DNA from: Algisphaera agarilytica
Lineage (GTDB): Bacteria > Planctomycetota > Phycisphaerae > Phycisphaerales > Phycisphaeraceae
Length of the DNA: 64,000 nt
Reading direction: 5' to 3'
Assembly: GCF_014207595.1 (NCBI RefSeq)
Contig: NZ_JACHGY010000001.1
Coordinates: forward strand, 1,364,001-1,428,000
The notes beneath the pieces were generated by a model. That model was not told where the DNA came from. It ran no database searches and saw only the letters and a program-made list of their open reading frames with translations. A program made the position numbers and the translations under genes. This document shows positions 17,840 to 27,043 of this stretch, piece by piece (position 1 is the stretch's first letter; the number at the start of each line of letters is the position of its first letter).

Positions 17840-19699
17840 TTGAAGTCCAACCCCATGCTGAAATATATCACCTTGAGCGTACTCGCCGCCGCGAGCCTGA
17901 ATAGCGGGGCCGACGAGCCCGCCGTGGTCACGGCCGATCTGCAGCAACGCCACATCCTCGGCGACACGTCTGAGCTTGATCGCAGCAAGTTCTTCAACGT
18001 GCACAGCGGCTACGCCGGGGCCGCGCTCACGCCCGATGACCTCGAACAACTCAAGCAGCTCAACGTTGGTTTCGGCCGGGCGTTTGATGGGCCGTTTAGC
18101 GCCCACAAGTCCGGGCCGCCCTACCCCGACACCGAAACGATCAAGGCAAAAGCTGAGGAGGTGATCGCCGCCGCGTGTGATCATCCGCTTTACCCCTACC
18201 GCACGACGCGGCGCATCATGACCAACAGCGTGGACGACGGGTTCCACATGGAGGCCGACCCCAAGGAGATGGCCCGCTTCGCCGCGGACGTCATCGAGTT
18301 TCACTACGAAGACGACACCCGGCCGGACTTCTACTCGCCGCTTGCGATTCCCTTTGTCGCCGCGGGCAAGTACGGCGAAGATCAGGCCGAGGTCCGCGCC
18401 CGCATGGCCGCCGTCTTCGCGGAAGTCGGCAAGGAGATCGATCGGCGTGGTTTGTCCACGCAGGTCCTGGGCTACACGTCGGCCTGGCCGATGATGCACT
18501 ACTGGGACTTCAAGCACTGGCAGGACCGCATGCAGATGTTCATGGACGTCGCCGGGCCGCACATCGACGCGATGTGTTTCCTGCTGCTCGACGCAACACA
18601 CATGCAGCAGCCCGACAACCGCCGCAGCGGCAGCCGGGCCGAGGCGTTGCTTGACCTGGTCGAGACCTACGGCGCGATCCAGTGGGGCGAGCCCAAGCCC
18701 TTCGCCTTCAGCGAATACGGCGACGTCTCCCACGGCTGGCCCCACGGCACGACCTACACCCCCGCCCGTTCGTCCGCCGAGCTCAACTCGTACAACCACT
18801 TCCTCTTCCAACTGCTCGCCCGGGAAGACCGCGTGTTGATCGCCGTCCCGTTTCTCACCACTAAGAGCCCGTGGTACTACAACCAGCCGCGTAACGAACG
18901 CCAGCCCTACTCGGCCGACCTCTGGCGGCCCGACCCCGAGAGCTTCGTCGATGGGAAGCCGACCCGCTTCCTCGAAACCGAGAAGATGGAGTTCTATCGG
19001 CTGTGGCGTGATGTGCGTGGGCACCGGGCGGTGACGCAATCGACCGACCCCGATGTCGTGGCGTATACCTTCGTCGACGGGGCCGAGACATTCATCTGCC
19101 TGAACAACTTTGAAGACGGGCCGCGTGAAGTCATCCTCGACGTGCCGGGCACGCTGCCCGCCGCCGCAGCGATCACCGTTAAGCGGCTGTATGTGCCCAA
19201 GCAGCAGGCCGTGATCTACACCAGGAAGAAGGCCGATGCGCTTCCGACGTCGTTAACCCTGGAAGCGCACGAAACCGTGATCTTCCACGTGACCCATGCC
19301 GAAGCCGTGGCGCCGTCGACCACCGTGAAGACACGCACCCACTACAGCCACGACTTCCTCCAGCCGATCGGCGCCGACCAGCCCGTGGCCATCCGCATCA
19401 CCGGCGTTGAAACCGACGGCCTGACCGCCGCCACGCTTCGCCTCGGACTGGCGCGAGAACACGACCTCAGCAAACAACCCAAGCTCGTCGTCAACGGACG
19501 CGACATCCCCTTCCCCGACGACTGGATCGGCGGCGACCAAGCCCACCGCAAGCAGGGCTTCTTCGGCGCGATCGCCATCCCGGTTCCTGCGGACACGATC
19601 GCTCAAGACAACGAGATCACGCTGACCTTCCCCGACGACGGCGGCCGGGTGAGTACCGCCGTTCTGGAAGTCACCGGCAAGGTCGCAAACGATCAGTGA
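17840..19699 (+). CDS. GH86-like secreted protein lacking the expected acid/base Glu
   Basis: 619 residues from TTG 17840, chosen because GAGAGGTG sits 5 bp upstream; ATG 17855 is the alternative. The signal peptide is MLKYITLSVLAAASLNSGA. GH86 features are LDRSKFFNVHSGYAG, LNVGFGRAFDGP and a nucleophile-type Glu292 in AFSEYGDVSHGW. Where the paralogue at 3133 has GLNEPDW, this protein reads SPLAIPFVAAG (residues 166-176), so Asn-Glu is replaced by Ala-Ile. It may be inactive, bind substrate only, or use another acid. The gene is convergent with GH92 and their ends overlap by 7 bp. Confidence 0.8.
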   Translation: MKSNPMLKYITLSVLAAASLNSGADEPAVVTADLQQRHILGDTSELDRSKFFNVHSGYAGAALTPDDLEQLKQLNVGFGRAFDGPFSAHKSGPPYPDTETIKAKAEEVIAAACDHPLYPYRTTRRIMTNSVDDGFHMEADPKEMARFAADVIEFHYEDDTRPDFYSPLAIPFVAAGKYGEDQAEVRARMAAVFAEVGKEIDRRGLSTQVLGYTSAWPMMHYWDFKHWQDRMQMFMDVAGPHIDAMCFLLLDATHMQQPDNRRSGSRAEALLDLVETYGAIQWGEPKPFAFSEYGDVSHGWPHGTTYTPARSSAELNSYNHFLFQLLAREDRVLIAVPFLTTKSPWYYNQPRNERQPYSADLWRPDPESFVDGKPTRFLETEKMEFYRLWRDVRGHRAVTQSTDPDVVAYTFVDGAETFICLNNFEDGPREVILDVPGTLPAAAAITVKRLYVPKQQAVIYTRKKADALPTSLTLEAHETVIFHVTHAEAVAPSTTVKTRTHYSHDFLQPIGADQPVAIRITGVETDGLTAATLRLGLAREHDLSKQPKLVVNGRDIPFPDDWIGGDQAHRKQGFFGAIAIPVPADTIAQDNEITLTFPDDGGRVSTAVLEVTGKVANDQ

Positions 19700-21876
19700 C
19701 CCGCGGCCGTAACGGCGGTGCCCCACGCCCCGGGTTGTTCGGACATCGTCAACCGCAGCGTGCCGCCGAGCAACTCCGCCCAGCGCAGGAACGGTTGATC
19801 GAGCGGCTGGTCGTTCAGGGTTGCGCCGCTGACGTATCGGCAGGTGTCGCTGGTGCCGGGCGCTTCGATGATGAAGTCGCCGCCGGGCAGGTGCGTGACG
19901 GAGCGTTCGAAGACGGGCGAGCCGATGATGAACAGGTCTTGCCCCGCCACGGGGAACAGGCCCTTCGCCGAGCAGACGTACCACGAGGTCATGCCGCCCG
20001 AGTCGTCGTTGCCGACCATACCGCCGGGCGTGGGGGTGAAGAGCTTGAGGCCTTCGCGAACGATGTCGCAGACACGGTCGTGTCGGCCGAGGAAGGCATA
20101 AATGTACGGCACCTCCATGTCCGGCTCGTTGCACAGGCCCTCGAACCGGTGCATGCGGTAGCCCGCCTCCAACTCCTCGACAGACGGCGTGAGGCCGACG
20201 CGTGGCGCGGGCTCGCCCTCGAAGCCGAAGAACTGATCGAGCTGCGTGATCAACGGCTCGGCCCCGCCGGACAACGCGATACGGCCGGGGATGTCGTGGA
20301 GCAGGCGGAACGAGTAGTTCCACTTGCCGCCCTCATAGAACGTGGAGTGTTGCAGCAGCCCGGTCTCGGGGTTGTAGGCGTTTTTCCAGTACGCGGCCTT
20401 CTCGGCCATCTGGGCGTATAGCCGATCGTCGCCGATGTGCTGCGCGATGCGGGCCGTGCAGTAGCAGCCGTAGGCGAGGTCGAGCGTGTGCGTGATCGGG
20501 TGGACGATGCCCTGGTGAACGAACGCTTCGCCCGTGCCGCCGCGCGAGATGTCGCCGGCCATGACGGTCGCGGCGCGTTCCCAGTCGATGCCGTCGATGC
20601 CGCGGGTCAGCGCGTCCGCGATCGTGACGTGTGACAGCGCACTGGCCTGGTGGGCGAAACGGTCGAACCCGCGCGCCATGCGGTAGCCGATCGGGAAGTT
20701 GCCTTCGATCTCAACGATGTTGAGTAGCGCATTGACAAAGTCGCGGCCGAAGTCGGGGTAGAGACTCAGCGCCAAAGGCAGCTGCGTCTTGTACATATCC
20801 CACATCGTCGACATGTCGAAATAGAACGGCCCGTCCCACGGCCAAAACGGCGATTCGTCCCGCGCCTCGCAGGGCTTGACCAGACACCGATACTGCGATG
20901 TGCGGAACACCTTGCGTTGCGCCTCGGTACCGCCCTCGACTTCGATTGCGCCGAGCTTGTCCGCCCAGCGGTCCGCGGCGCGCTGCGCCGTGACCTCAAA
21001 CCGCCGCGTTGGCTGGTTCTTCCGTGCCTTGCGGATCGTGCGCAGGCTGAATCCGAGGCGCAGCTCGAGTTGATGCCCCGCCTTCACCGGCATCGTGAAC
21101 AACACGCCGAACGGCTTGAACGTCGACGGGCGGATGTAGTGGTAGGACAGGTCTTCCTGGTCCTCGAGGATCTGGCCGTCTTCCCACAGCTGCGCGACGG
21201 GTTCGTCTTCGTAGTTGCGCAGCGTCGCGGCGGTGCAGAGCGACACGCCTTCGAGCACCACGTCGGACTGGGCGGTGTTGATGCCGTCGGTGGTGCAGTT
21301 GCCGCGGAGCGGGATGGTTTGGCCGTCTTCGATCGCGATGCCGCCGTGAGAGAAATCGATGGCGATCATCGCCTCGCAGTCCTGGGCGAAGGTGTAGCGG
21401 TGCACCGCGCCGCGCGACGTCACGGAGAGCTCGGCCGTGATGCCCGTCCCGTTGAGTTCACAGGCGTAGTAGCCCGGCCGGGCGACTTCGTTCTCGAGCT
21501 TGTGCGGCTTGTCGATCGCGTCGAGCCCGCCCATCGCGTCGGTCAGCGGGACAACCCGTGCGTAGTTGTAGTACTTGCGGATCGCGCCCACGCCCGAGGG
21601 GTGGAAGTGCGTGAAGCCACGGCCGCGCTTGGCGTCGTCGAGCGTGGCGGGCACGCCCTGCAAGCACTTGCCCCATCGGCCGTAGCCCGTCGGGTAGCCG
21701 CCGGTGTACGCGCAGGCCGAGACCATGCCGAACGGCAGCGTCGCGCCCGGGTGCGTGTTGCCGATGAGCGGCTTGGGGAAGAACCATTTCGACGCGAGCC
21801 CCTGGGGCACGACCACATCCATCGGCTCGGAGCCGACGAACGGATCGACGTCTTCAAGGATGTTGGACTTACTCAT
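19693..21876 (-). CDS. GH92 family alpha-mannosidase
   Basis: 727 residues from MSKSNILEDVDPFVG; a longer frame to 22104 runs into the neighbouring gene. GH92 enzymes are calcium-dependent inverting exo-alpha-mannosidases. Motifs include GNTHPGATLPFGMV, GFTHFHPSGVG, WDMYKTQLPLALSLYP, and the C-terminal GGMVGNDDSGGMTSWYVCSAKGLFPV (in two parts) with GSPVFE. There is no signal peptide, unusual for a polysaccharide enzyme and suggestive of a cytoplasmic substrate. It starts 26 bp after the glycosyltransferase stop, so the two are likely co-transcribed. Confidence 0.9.
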   Translation of the reverse strand: MSKSNILEDVDPFVGSEPMDVVVPQGLASKWFFPKPLIGNTHPGATLPFGMVSACAYTGGYPTGYGRWGKCLQGVPATLDDAKRGRGFTHFHPSGVGAIRKYYNYARVVPLTDAMGGLDAIDKPHKLENEVARPGYYACELNGTGITAELSVTSRGAVHRYTFAQDCEAMIAIDFSHGGIAIEDGQTIPLRGNCTTDGINTAQSDVVLEGVSLCTAATLRNYEDEPVAQLWEDGQILEDQEDLSYHYIRPSTFKPFGVLFTMPVKAGHQLELRLGFSLRTIRKARKNQPTRRFEVTAQRAADRWADKLGAIEVEGGTEAQRKVFRTSQYRCLVKPCEARDESPFWPWDGPFYFDMSTMWDMYKTQLPLALSLYPDFGRDFVNALLNIVEIEGNFPIGYRMARGFDRFAHQASALSHVTIADALTRGIDGIDWERAATVMAGDISRGGTGEAFVHQGIVHPITHTLDLAYGCYCTARIAQHIGDDRLYAQMAEKAAYWKNAYNPETGLLQHSTFYEGGKWNYSFRLLHDIPGRIALSGGAEPLITQLDQFFGFEGEPAPRVGLTPSVEELEAGYRMHRFEGLCNEPDMEVPYIYAFLGRHDRVCDIVREGLKLFTPTPGGMVGNDDSGGMTSWYVCSAKGLFPVAGQDLFIIGSPVFERSVTHLPGGDFIIEAPGTSDTCRYVSGATLNDQPLDQPFLRWAELLGGTLRLTMSEQPGAWGTAVTAAGH

Positions 21877-21902
21877 CCGCAGTAGCTTAACCGCCCCGGC
21901 GT

Positions 21903-23189
21903 TTAGGCCGTGACCGCCACGGCTTTCTCGGCCGACACCGGCAGCTGACGCAGCAGGTTGCGGAACACCTCCGCCCGGTCGAACTGCATCGCGTACTGCC
22001 GTGCATCGGCGCTGAGCTGGTGCCGCTGCTCGGTGGTCATGCCGAACGCTTCGTCGAGCGCGCGGGTCAGGTCTTTCACATTGCCGGCTTCGTGGTAGAT
22101 GCACTGGTCGCCGGTCGCCTCGGGGATGCCGCCCGTGCGGGTCGTGACGACCGGGCCCAGGCCGCCGGCCAGCATCTTCTCGGCGATCGCGATGCCGAAC
22201 GTCTCGGTGAACTCCGGGCGAGCCTTGCTGGGCAGGCAGTACATCGCGCAGCCGTGCATGAGCAGGCCCTTCTCTTCGTCGCCCACGTCGTGCAGGATCA
22301 CGATGTTCGGGTCCGCGTCGGTCAGGGCGTGGAGCCGTTCGCTCTCGGGGCCGTTGCCGCAGATGACCAGCTTCTTCTCGCCGTAGGCGTCCGACGCGCG
22401 GTAGGCGTGCACCAGGTCGTCCACGCCCTTGGCCCGGGCGAGTCGGCTGAGGAACATGATGTAGCCGTCCTTCTCCAGGCCGCGCTCGCTGAGCGCCTCG
22501 GCGACGCGCTTGGGGTGCTGCTCGACGCGGAGGTACTGCGACGTGTCGATCGCGGGGTAGCTGATCTTGACCCGCTCGCGCAGCGCTTCTTCGTAGCGCG
22601 TGCCGACGATTTCATCCACCTTCCGCCCCGCTTCAAAGATCAGGTCGCGTGTGTAGTCCGACACCGCGACCGGCAGCTCGTGGCGCAGGAAGCTGCTGAG
22701 CACGAGTTGGGCCGCGCCGATCTCGTTGGACTTGAGCGCCGCGTTCACCACGTTGGTGATGTCCGATCCCACCGCCTCGGCCACCGTGGCGACGCGCTGG
22801 TCCGAACCGAAGTAATCAAACGCTTCGATGGCGTTCATCACCATCATGCCGTGCGGCACGATGTAGAGGTCCATCACCATCGTGGGACCCTCAAACTCGT
22901 TGAGCAGGTCCATCAGGTGGCCGGAGATCGCGTAGCCGAGTCGGCCGTCGAGCACCTTGTAGTCACCCACCGGCTCGGGGCGGTCGACCGTGATGCCCTG
23001 CGAATACGACTGCACCGACTCCAACGGCTTGAGCGGCAGCCCGGAGGTCTTGAGCGTCTCGATCGGGTAACTGACGATGTGGATGCGGTCGAAACCCGCC
23101 GCGTGCGCCGCCTCGGCGAGGTTGCGGGCCTCGGTCGAGTGGCCACAAATGATCGGGTCGGCCCGGACGAGAATAACCAGGTTACGCAT
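21903..23189 (-). CDS. Glycosyltransferase family 4
   Basis: 428 residues. Start at MRNLVILVRADP, preceded by GGAGGGG about 8 bp upstream; the longer frame to 23228 is not needed. GT-B fold with the donor-binding half showing LSRLARAKGVDDLVHAY, KLVICGNGPES and the E-x7-E motif EFTETFGIAIAE, then GGIPEATGD. Retaining transfer from a nucleotide sugar is expected; acceptor unknown. Pairing with a cytoplasmic GH92 mannosidase suggests a mannose-containing metabolite that is both made and hydrolysed. Confidence 0.88.
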   Translation of the reverse strand: MRNLVILVRADPIICGHSTEARNLAEAAHAAGFDRIHIVSYPIETLKTSGLPLKPLESVQSYSQGITVDRPEPVGDYKVLDGRLGYAISGHLMDLLNEFEGPTMVMDLYIVPHGMMVMNAIEAFDYFGSDQRVATVAEAVGSDITNVVNAALKSNEIGAAQLVLSSFLRHELPVAVSDYTRDLIFEAGRKVDEIVGTRYEEALRERVKISYPAIDTSQYLRVEQHPKRVAEALSERGLEKDGYIMFLSRLARAKGVDDLVHAYRASDAYGEKKLVICGNGPESERLHALTDADPNIVILHDVGDEEKGLLMHGCAMYCLPSKARPEFTETFGIAIAEKMLAGGLGPVVTTRTGGIPEATGDQCIYHEAGNVKDLTRALDEAFGMTTEQRHQLSADARQYAMQFDRAEVFRNLLRQLPVSAEKAVAVTA

Positions 23190-23541
23190 ACCCGAAGCCC
23201 CTCCGCGGTCGGCACGAGGCATGGGCACCTCATCGCTGACGATACGGATACGGCTGGACAGATCGGTAGATGGGGATGTAGTGATAGCTGCCTCGATTCG
23301 CGAATGAAACTATTCGAAACGATAAGCAGGCCGTCACCGGCGGCGAGTAGGAGGGTTAGCGCCTCGCCAACGCGTCACCGATGCTAGAAACATCGAGACG
23401 ATAAATCAATGAAAATCTGAACCGCATTCCGCCCCCACCTCCCGCAAGACGCACCAACCCCCTTCCTCACCAAAAACTCACCCTCTCCGCCCCCTCGGAA
23501 GTGGCGGAAAAAGTCAGTCTGCAAGATGAGGTGGGTTGCGA
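23190..23541. other. Intergenic region with no gene seen
   Basis: About 350 bases between the glycosyltransferase start and the PEP-CTERM stop. No convincing reading frame on either strand. A weak stem (CCGCC with GGCGG, 23497-23517) near the PEP-CTERM end may aid termination. The promoter of the glycosyltransferase/GH92 pair must lie here but I cannot point to clear hexamers. Confidence 0.5.
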
Positions 23542-24213
23542 TCAGCCGCGGCGACGGCGGGCGATGATCAAACCGCCCAGGCCGAGCAACGCGAGGCTGG
23601 CCGGCTCGGGCACGAGGAACGCCTGGAAGTCGGTGACGATGAAGTTCGCGTTGCCCTGGCTGAAGTCGTTGTCGATCGTGCCAAAGAGGTTCTCGAACCC
23701 GAAGCGGGTGACGACGTCGCCGATCGCGGTGGAATCGAGCAGCAACTCGGTGGCGGTCTGCAGGTCGTTGCCGAAGTTCAGCGGCTCGAGGCCCGGGTCG
23801 GTGCCGAGGGCGAGAGTAAGGTCGAAGTTTTCGCCGAGCTGCAACGGCGGCGGGCCGAAGAAAAAGCTGATCTCGTCTTCGCCGACGAAGATGTCGCCGG
23901 TTTCATCGAAGATGACCTGGAGGAATCCGCCTGTGCCATCGTCGACGAAAACGTTGAGGCCGTAGATCGCGTTGGGGTAGACGAAGTTGACGTTATCGAA
24001 GGGCGTGCTGCTGTCGTAGAAGAAAAACCCGTCGACCGGGCCCAAGCCGAAGAAGGCGTCGTCTTCATTGGCGATGAAGTCGATCTCGCCCGAGAAAAAC
24101 ACCTCGATCTCGTTGGCGGCGGCGGGTCGTTCAGACACCGCAAAGCCGACGACAGCCAACGCCGCGACCAGAGCGATCCGGCAGGCGAACGCGTATTTCT
24201 GAAACAGAGCCAT
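23542..24213 (-). CDS. PEP-CTERM sorting-domain protein
   Basis: 223 residues from MALFQKYAF; GGAGAG stands 7 bp upstream, which decides this start over 24261. Signal peptide with hydrophobic ALVAALAVVGFAV. The mature part is acidic and Phe-rich, with strands such as DAFFGLGPVDGFFFYDSS. The C-terminus VPEPASLALLGLGGL followed by IIARRRRG is a textbook PEP-CTERM signal: Pro-Glu-Pro, a membrane helix and a basic tail, recognised by exosortase. Function unknown; such proteins are usually exported to the surface or matrix. Confidence 0.88.
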   Translation of the reverse strand: MALFQKYAFACRIALVAALAVVGFAVSERPAAANEIEVFFSGEIDFIANEDDAFFGLGPVDGFFFYDSSTPFDNVNFVYPNAIYGLNVFVDDGTGGFLQVIFDETGDIFVGEDEISFFFGPPPLQLGENFDLTLALGTDPGLEPLNFGNDLQTATELLLDSTAIGDVVTRFGFENLFGTIDNDFSQGNANFIVTDFQAFLVPEPASLALLGLGGLIIARRRRG

Positions 24214-24549
24214 GTCTCTTCTCTCCAATAGAAATGGTGCAGGCCTTATGAGCATATGCAATCCCTAGGGTGTTTCAAGGATTTTGAGGCGGCATTCGGA
24301 TTAGAAATCGGCAAGTCGAGACGTCGGGACGTTCGAAAGCGCGGGATTACCCCTAATTTCCACTGGGGCTGTCATCGTGAATTGGCGGCAAAGTGCTGCG
24401 GCAGGCGTGGGCCCTGCAGCGTGAGTGCCAAATCCTCAGGGGATGCAGAGAACAGCTCGATGCCCATTCCTTATATCCCCCTTTCTCCCCAGAGCGCACC
24501 CGAGTGATGCCGCGTGAGCAAGCTCAACCCACAAGCTCCCACCACACAC
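24214..24549. other. Intergenic region with no gene seen
   Basis: About 335 bases upstream of the PEP-CTERM gene and downstream of the kinase gene. Slightly lower GC near 24240-24360. Short frames here have no start site or family resemblance. It should carry the PEP-CTERM promoter, but no strong sigma-70-type pair stands out. Confidence 0.5.
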
Positions 24550-25572
24550 TCATGCCCCGCACATCTCCAGCGCACGCCGGGTCATGTGCTCGCTGTACGG
24601 GCTGATCTTCCAATGTCCCGGGCTCCAGCCCACCAGGAACCGTTGAAAGTCCGCCCACGCAAAGGGGTACAGCCGGCGCCAATCCGCTTCGAGAGCCGCC
24701 CGGTCGACCGCTGCCTCGCGCTCCTGCAGCGCCGCGCCCAGCGCCTCGAAGTACACCCCCAGCACGCGGTCCTCCTCCCGGAAACATTCCTCGGCATCCA
24801 GGCACCCGCCCACCAGATACGCCAGGTCTTTCATCGCGCAGCCGCCGCCCACATACTGAAAATCCACCGCCGCCACCCCGCCGTCGTTGGCCGCCCCCGC
24901 TTCGGGAAAACAGAAGTTCGCCAGCTTCGCGTCGCCGTGGACCACCGTCTGGAACGGGCTGGCGTCGAGCGCGTGGTCGATGGCCGCCGCCGACCGCTTG
25001 AGCGCTCCGTCCGCCATCCGCGCCCACTCGTCCGGCCGGGTGCCCAGCTGCCAGTACGTGCCCTTGTCCCACAGCCCCTTCGGCCGCTCCCCCATGAACG
25101 TCCCGTGAAACGCCGCCAGCCACCGCACGCACGCATCCAATTCGTCAAGCGTCGCCCCCGCCACCCCGGTCACCCGCCGCGGATACCCGCTGGCGTCCAC
25201 GTCTTCCATGAACAGCAAACGCTCGTCATCCCACTCCGCAAACCCCAAACACCGCGGCACCCGGCACGCCGCCGGGCAACGCCCGCTCCACTCGCCGTAC
25301 CAACGCGTCTCCACCGCGTACGACTCCGCTTTCCGCTTCGCCGACCGATCCGTGTTCCACCCCCGCGGATGGTCGATCTCCGACGGCATCTTCACATGCT
25401 TCACCACCGCACACCCCGGCTCACCTTCGCCCCGCTCCGCCTGCCCCAACCCACCCATCCACCGCACTCGCGCCACCTGCCCGCAGCCACTCCAAAGCTC
25501 TTGGATCACCTGCACCTCAAGCAGATCCTCGGTGCCGAGTAGTTCGCAGAGTCTTGTGTTCAACAGGGACAT
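24550..25572 (-). CDS. APH/choline-kinase-like phosphotransferase
   Basis: 340 residues. The kinase-like fold of aminoglycoside phosphotransferases and related small-molecule kinases is shown by VVHGDAKLANFCF (catalytic Asp214, residues 211-222) and AAVDFQYVGGG (metal-binding Asp237), followed by a CAMKDLAYLVGG helix typical of the family. LLFMEDVDASG is the hinge region. The target is probably a small hydroxylated or amino compound. It need not be a resistance gene; many environmental members are metabolic. Confidence 0.8.
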   Translation of the reverse strand: MSLLNTRLCELLGTEDLLEVQVIQELWSGCGQVARVRWMGGLGQAERGEGEPGCAVVKHVKMPSEIDHPRGWNTDRSAKRKAESYAVETRWYGEWSGRCPAACRVPRCLGFAEWDDERLLFMEDVDASGYPRRVTGVAGATLDELDACVRWLAAFHGTFMGERPKGLWDKGTYWQLGTRPDEWARMADGALKRSAAAIDHALDASPFQTVVHGDAKLANFCFPEAGAANDGGVAAVDFQYVGGGCAMKDLAYLVGGCLDAEECFREEDRVLGVYFEALGAALQEREAAVDRAALEADWRRLYPFAWADFQRFLVGWSPGHWKISPYSEHMTRRALEMCGA

Positions 25573-25718
25573 TGGTACGGGTTATACGCCACCCCGAACG
25601 TAAACGCATTCACTCCGGGAACCGCAAGTGCGGGCGGTCGTTCAGGCAAAGGCCGCCGGCGAGGGCCCGGCCCTTGTCGAGAACAAGAAGTAACCCCCGA
25701 TTTCATCCGCTCTCCGCC

Positions 25719-26708
25719 TCACTGCGCCGCCGCGGCGAGCCGTTTCTCGTGCGGCACGCGCACGTCCCACGCCAGGCCCAGCTTCTTCAGCGTCCAGATC
25801 ACGCACCAGCCCGCATCGAACTGCCACCACTTCAAACCGCACCGCGACGAGTTCGGGAACGCGTGGTGGTTGTTGTGCCAACCCTCGCCCATCCCGATGA
25901 AGCCCATGATGAAGTTGTTCCGCGCGTGATCCCCGCTCTTGAACGGCCGACTGCCCCACAGGTGACACACCGAGTTCACCGACCACGTGATGTGGTGCAC
26001 TAGGAAGATCCGCACCACCCCGCCCCACAACAACCCCAGCCCCGCGGCGAACCAGCTCTGGTACCACAGCCCCGAGATCACCGTCGGGATAATCAGCCCG
26101 ACCATGACCCACAGCCCGTTGCTCTCGTCCACCATCTTCACGCCCGACGGCACGCAGAACTCCGGGGCGTACTTCTCTTCGCTGGGGTGCTCGCGGTACT
26201 TGTCGGTGAACCAGCCGATGTGGGCGTGCCAAAAACCCTTGACCGCGCCGCGTACGCCGTGCTCTTCGTGGGTGTGCGGCGAGTGCGGGTCGCCGTCGCG
26301 ATCGCTGTGGCTGTGGTGTCGGCGGTGGTTCGCGACAAACCTTCGCACCGTGCCCTCGGCCGCCATCGCCCCGATGATCGCCAGCGCCACCCGCACCGAC
26401 GCGGTGGTCTTGAACGCCCGGTGGGCGAACAGCCGGTGGTACCCCACCGACACGCCCAGGATCGTCGCCGACCCCATCCCCAGCATCAGCACCACGTGCA
26501 GCCAACCCACGCCCACGCCCCACAGCGACGCGATCGCAAACGCCACCAACACCGCCGGAACAATCACAAACGCCAGGTTCACCCAACGCTCCACCCACCC
26601 CATGTGCACGTGCGGCTCGCCCTCGGGCGCCGCAAACTGCCCCGTCTCCTCGTCCGGCTCGGGCGCAGCGGCAGCGATAGCGCCCCGCTTGGTGTCTAGC
26701 GTGGTCAT
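25719..26708 (-). CDS. Membrane fatty-acid (acyl-CoA/lipid) desaturase
   Basis: 329 residues from MTTLDTK; upstream in-frame ATGs at 26747 and 26813 add a low-complexity tail. Three diiron histidine boxes are visible: HRLFAH (91-96), HRRHH (128-132) and HNNHH (278-282). Hydrophobic pairs around 44-65, 70-90, 104-118 and 200-240 form the membrane domain. It introduces a double bond (probably delta-9) into membrane acyl chains. The cytoplasmic N-terminus is Glu/Pro rich. Confidence 0.92.
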   Translation of the reverse strand: MTTLDTKRGAIAAAAPEPDEETGQFAAPEGEPHVHMGWVERWVNLAFVIVPAVLVAFAIASLWGVGVGWLHVVLMLGMGSATILGVSVGYHRLFAHRAFKTTASVRVALAIIGAMAAEGTVRRFVANHRRHHSHSDRDGDPHSPHTHEEHGVRGAVKGFWHAHIGWFTDKYREHPSEEKYAPEFCVPSGVKMVDESNGLWVMVGLIIPTVISGLWYQSWFAAGLGLLWGGVVRIFLVHHITWSVNSVCHLWGSRPFKSGDHARNNFIMGFIGMGEGWHNNHHAFPNSSRCGLKWWQFDAGWCVIWTLKKLGLAWDVRVPHEKRLAAAAQ

Positions 26709-27043
26709 GTGCGAATCATCCGTGTGTGAGGTGAAGGGCAGAAGCATCCCGCTCCGCCGGCCCACCAAACGTTGGCAGAAACCGGTCACAGCCCGTCCCG
26801 CATCATAGATCATCCCCCGCCTTCACACCGGGCTCACAATCCAGCTCCCCCCCTCAACCCATCCAAGTCTCGATGTCCCCGGCCCGCGATCGAAATATAG
26901 GGTTCTGGGTGAATATTCGTTCATGGCGAAGTTCCGACGCGCGTTGCCGACCCGTTTTTCCTTGTCAACACCTTGTTTATGGGGTATTTTCGGGGGCCCT
27001 CCCAATGGGAGAGCCTGTGATGTACCGGAGTTGAGAGAAGAAG
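26709..27043. other. Intergenic region between divergent genes
   Basis: Holds the promoters of the desaturase (leftward) and of the PEP-CTERM gene at 27044 (rightward). Apart from the sigma-70-like pair listed at 26962-26990 and the GAGAGAAGAAG ribosome site before 27044, nothing else is recognised. Confidence 0.5.
26962..26990 (+). promoter_or_regulatory. Sigma-70-like promoter of the PEP-CTERM gene
   Basis: TTGTCA (26962-26967) and TATTTT (26985-26990) are separated by exactly 17 bp in a locally AT-rich stretch, 54 bp upstream of the ATG at 27044. Pattern only; no experimental support. Confidence 0.5.

Noticed and set aside
24550-25572. Antibiotic-resistance call for the APH-like kinase
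   Set aside because: Only the generic kinase motifs are present; the fold is shared by many metabolic small-molecule kinases and nothing nearby suggests resistance.
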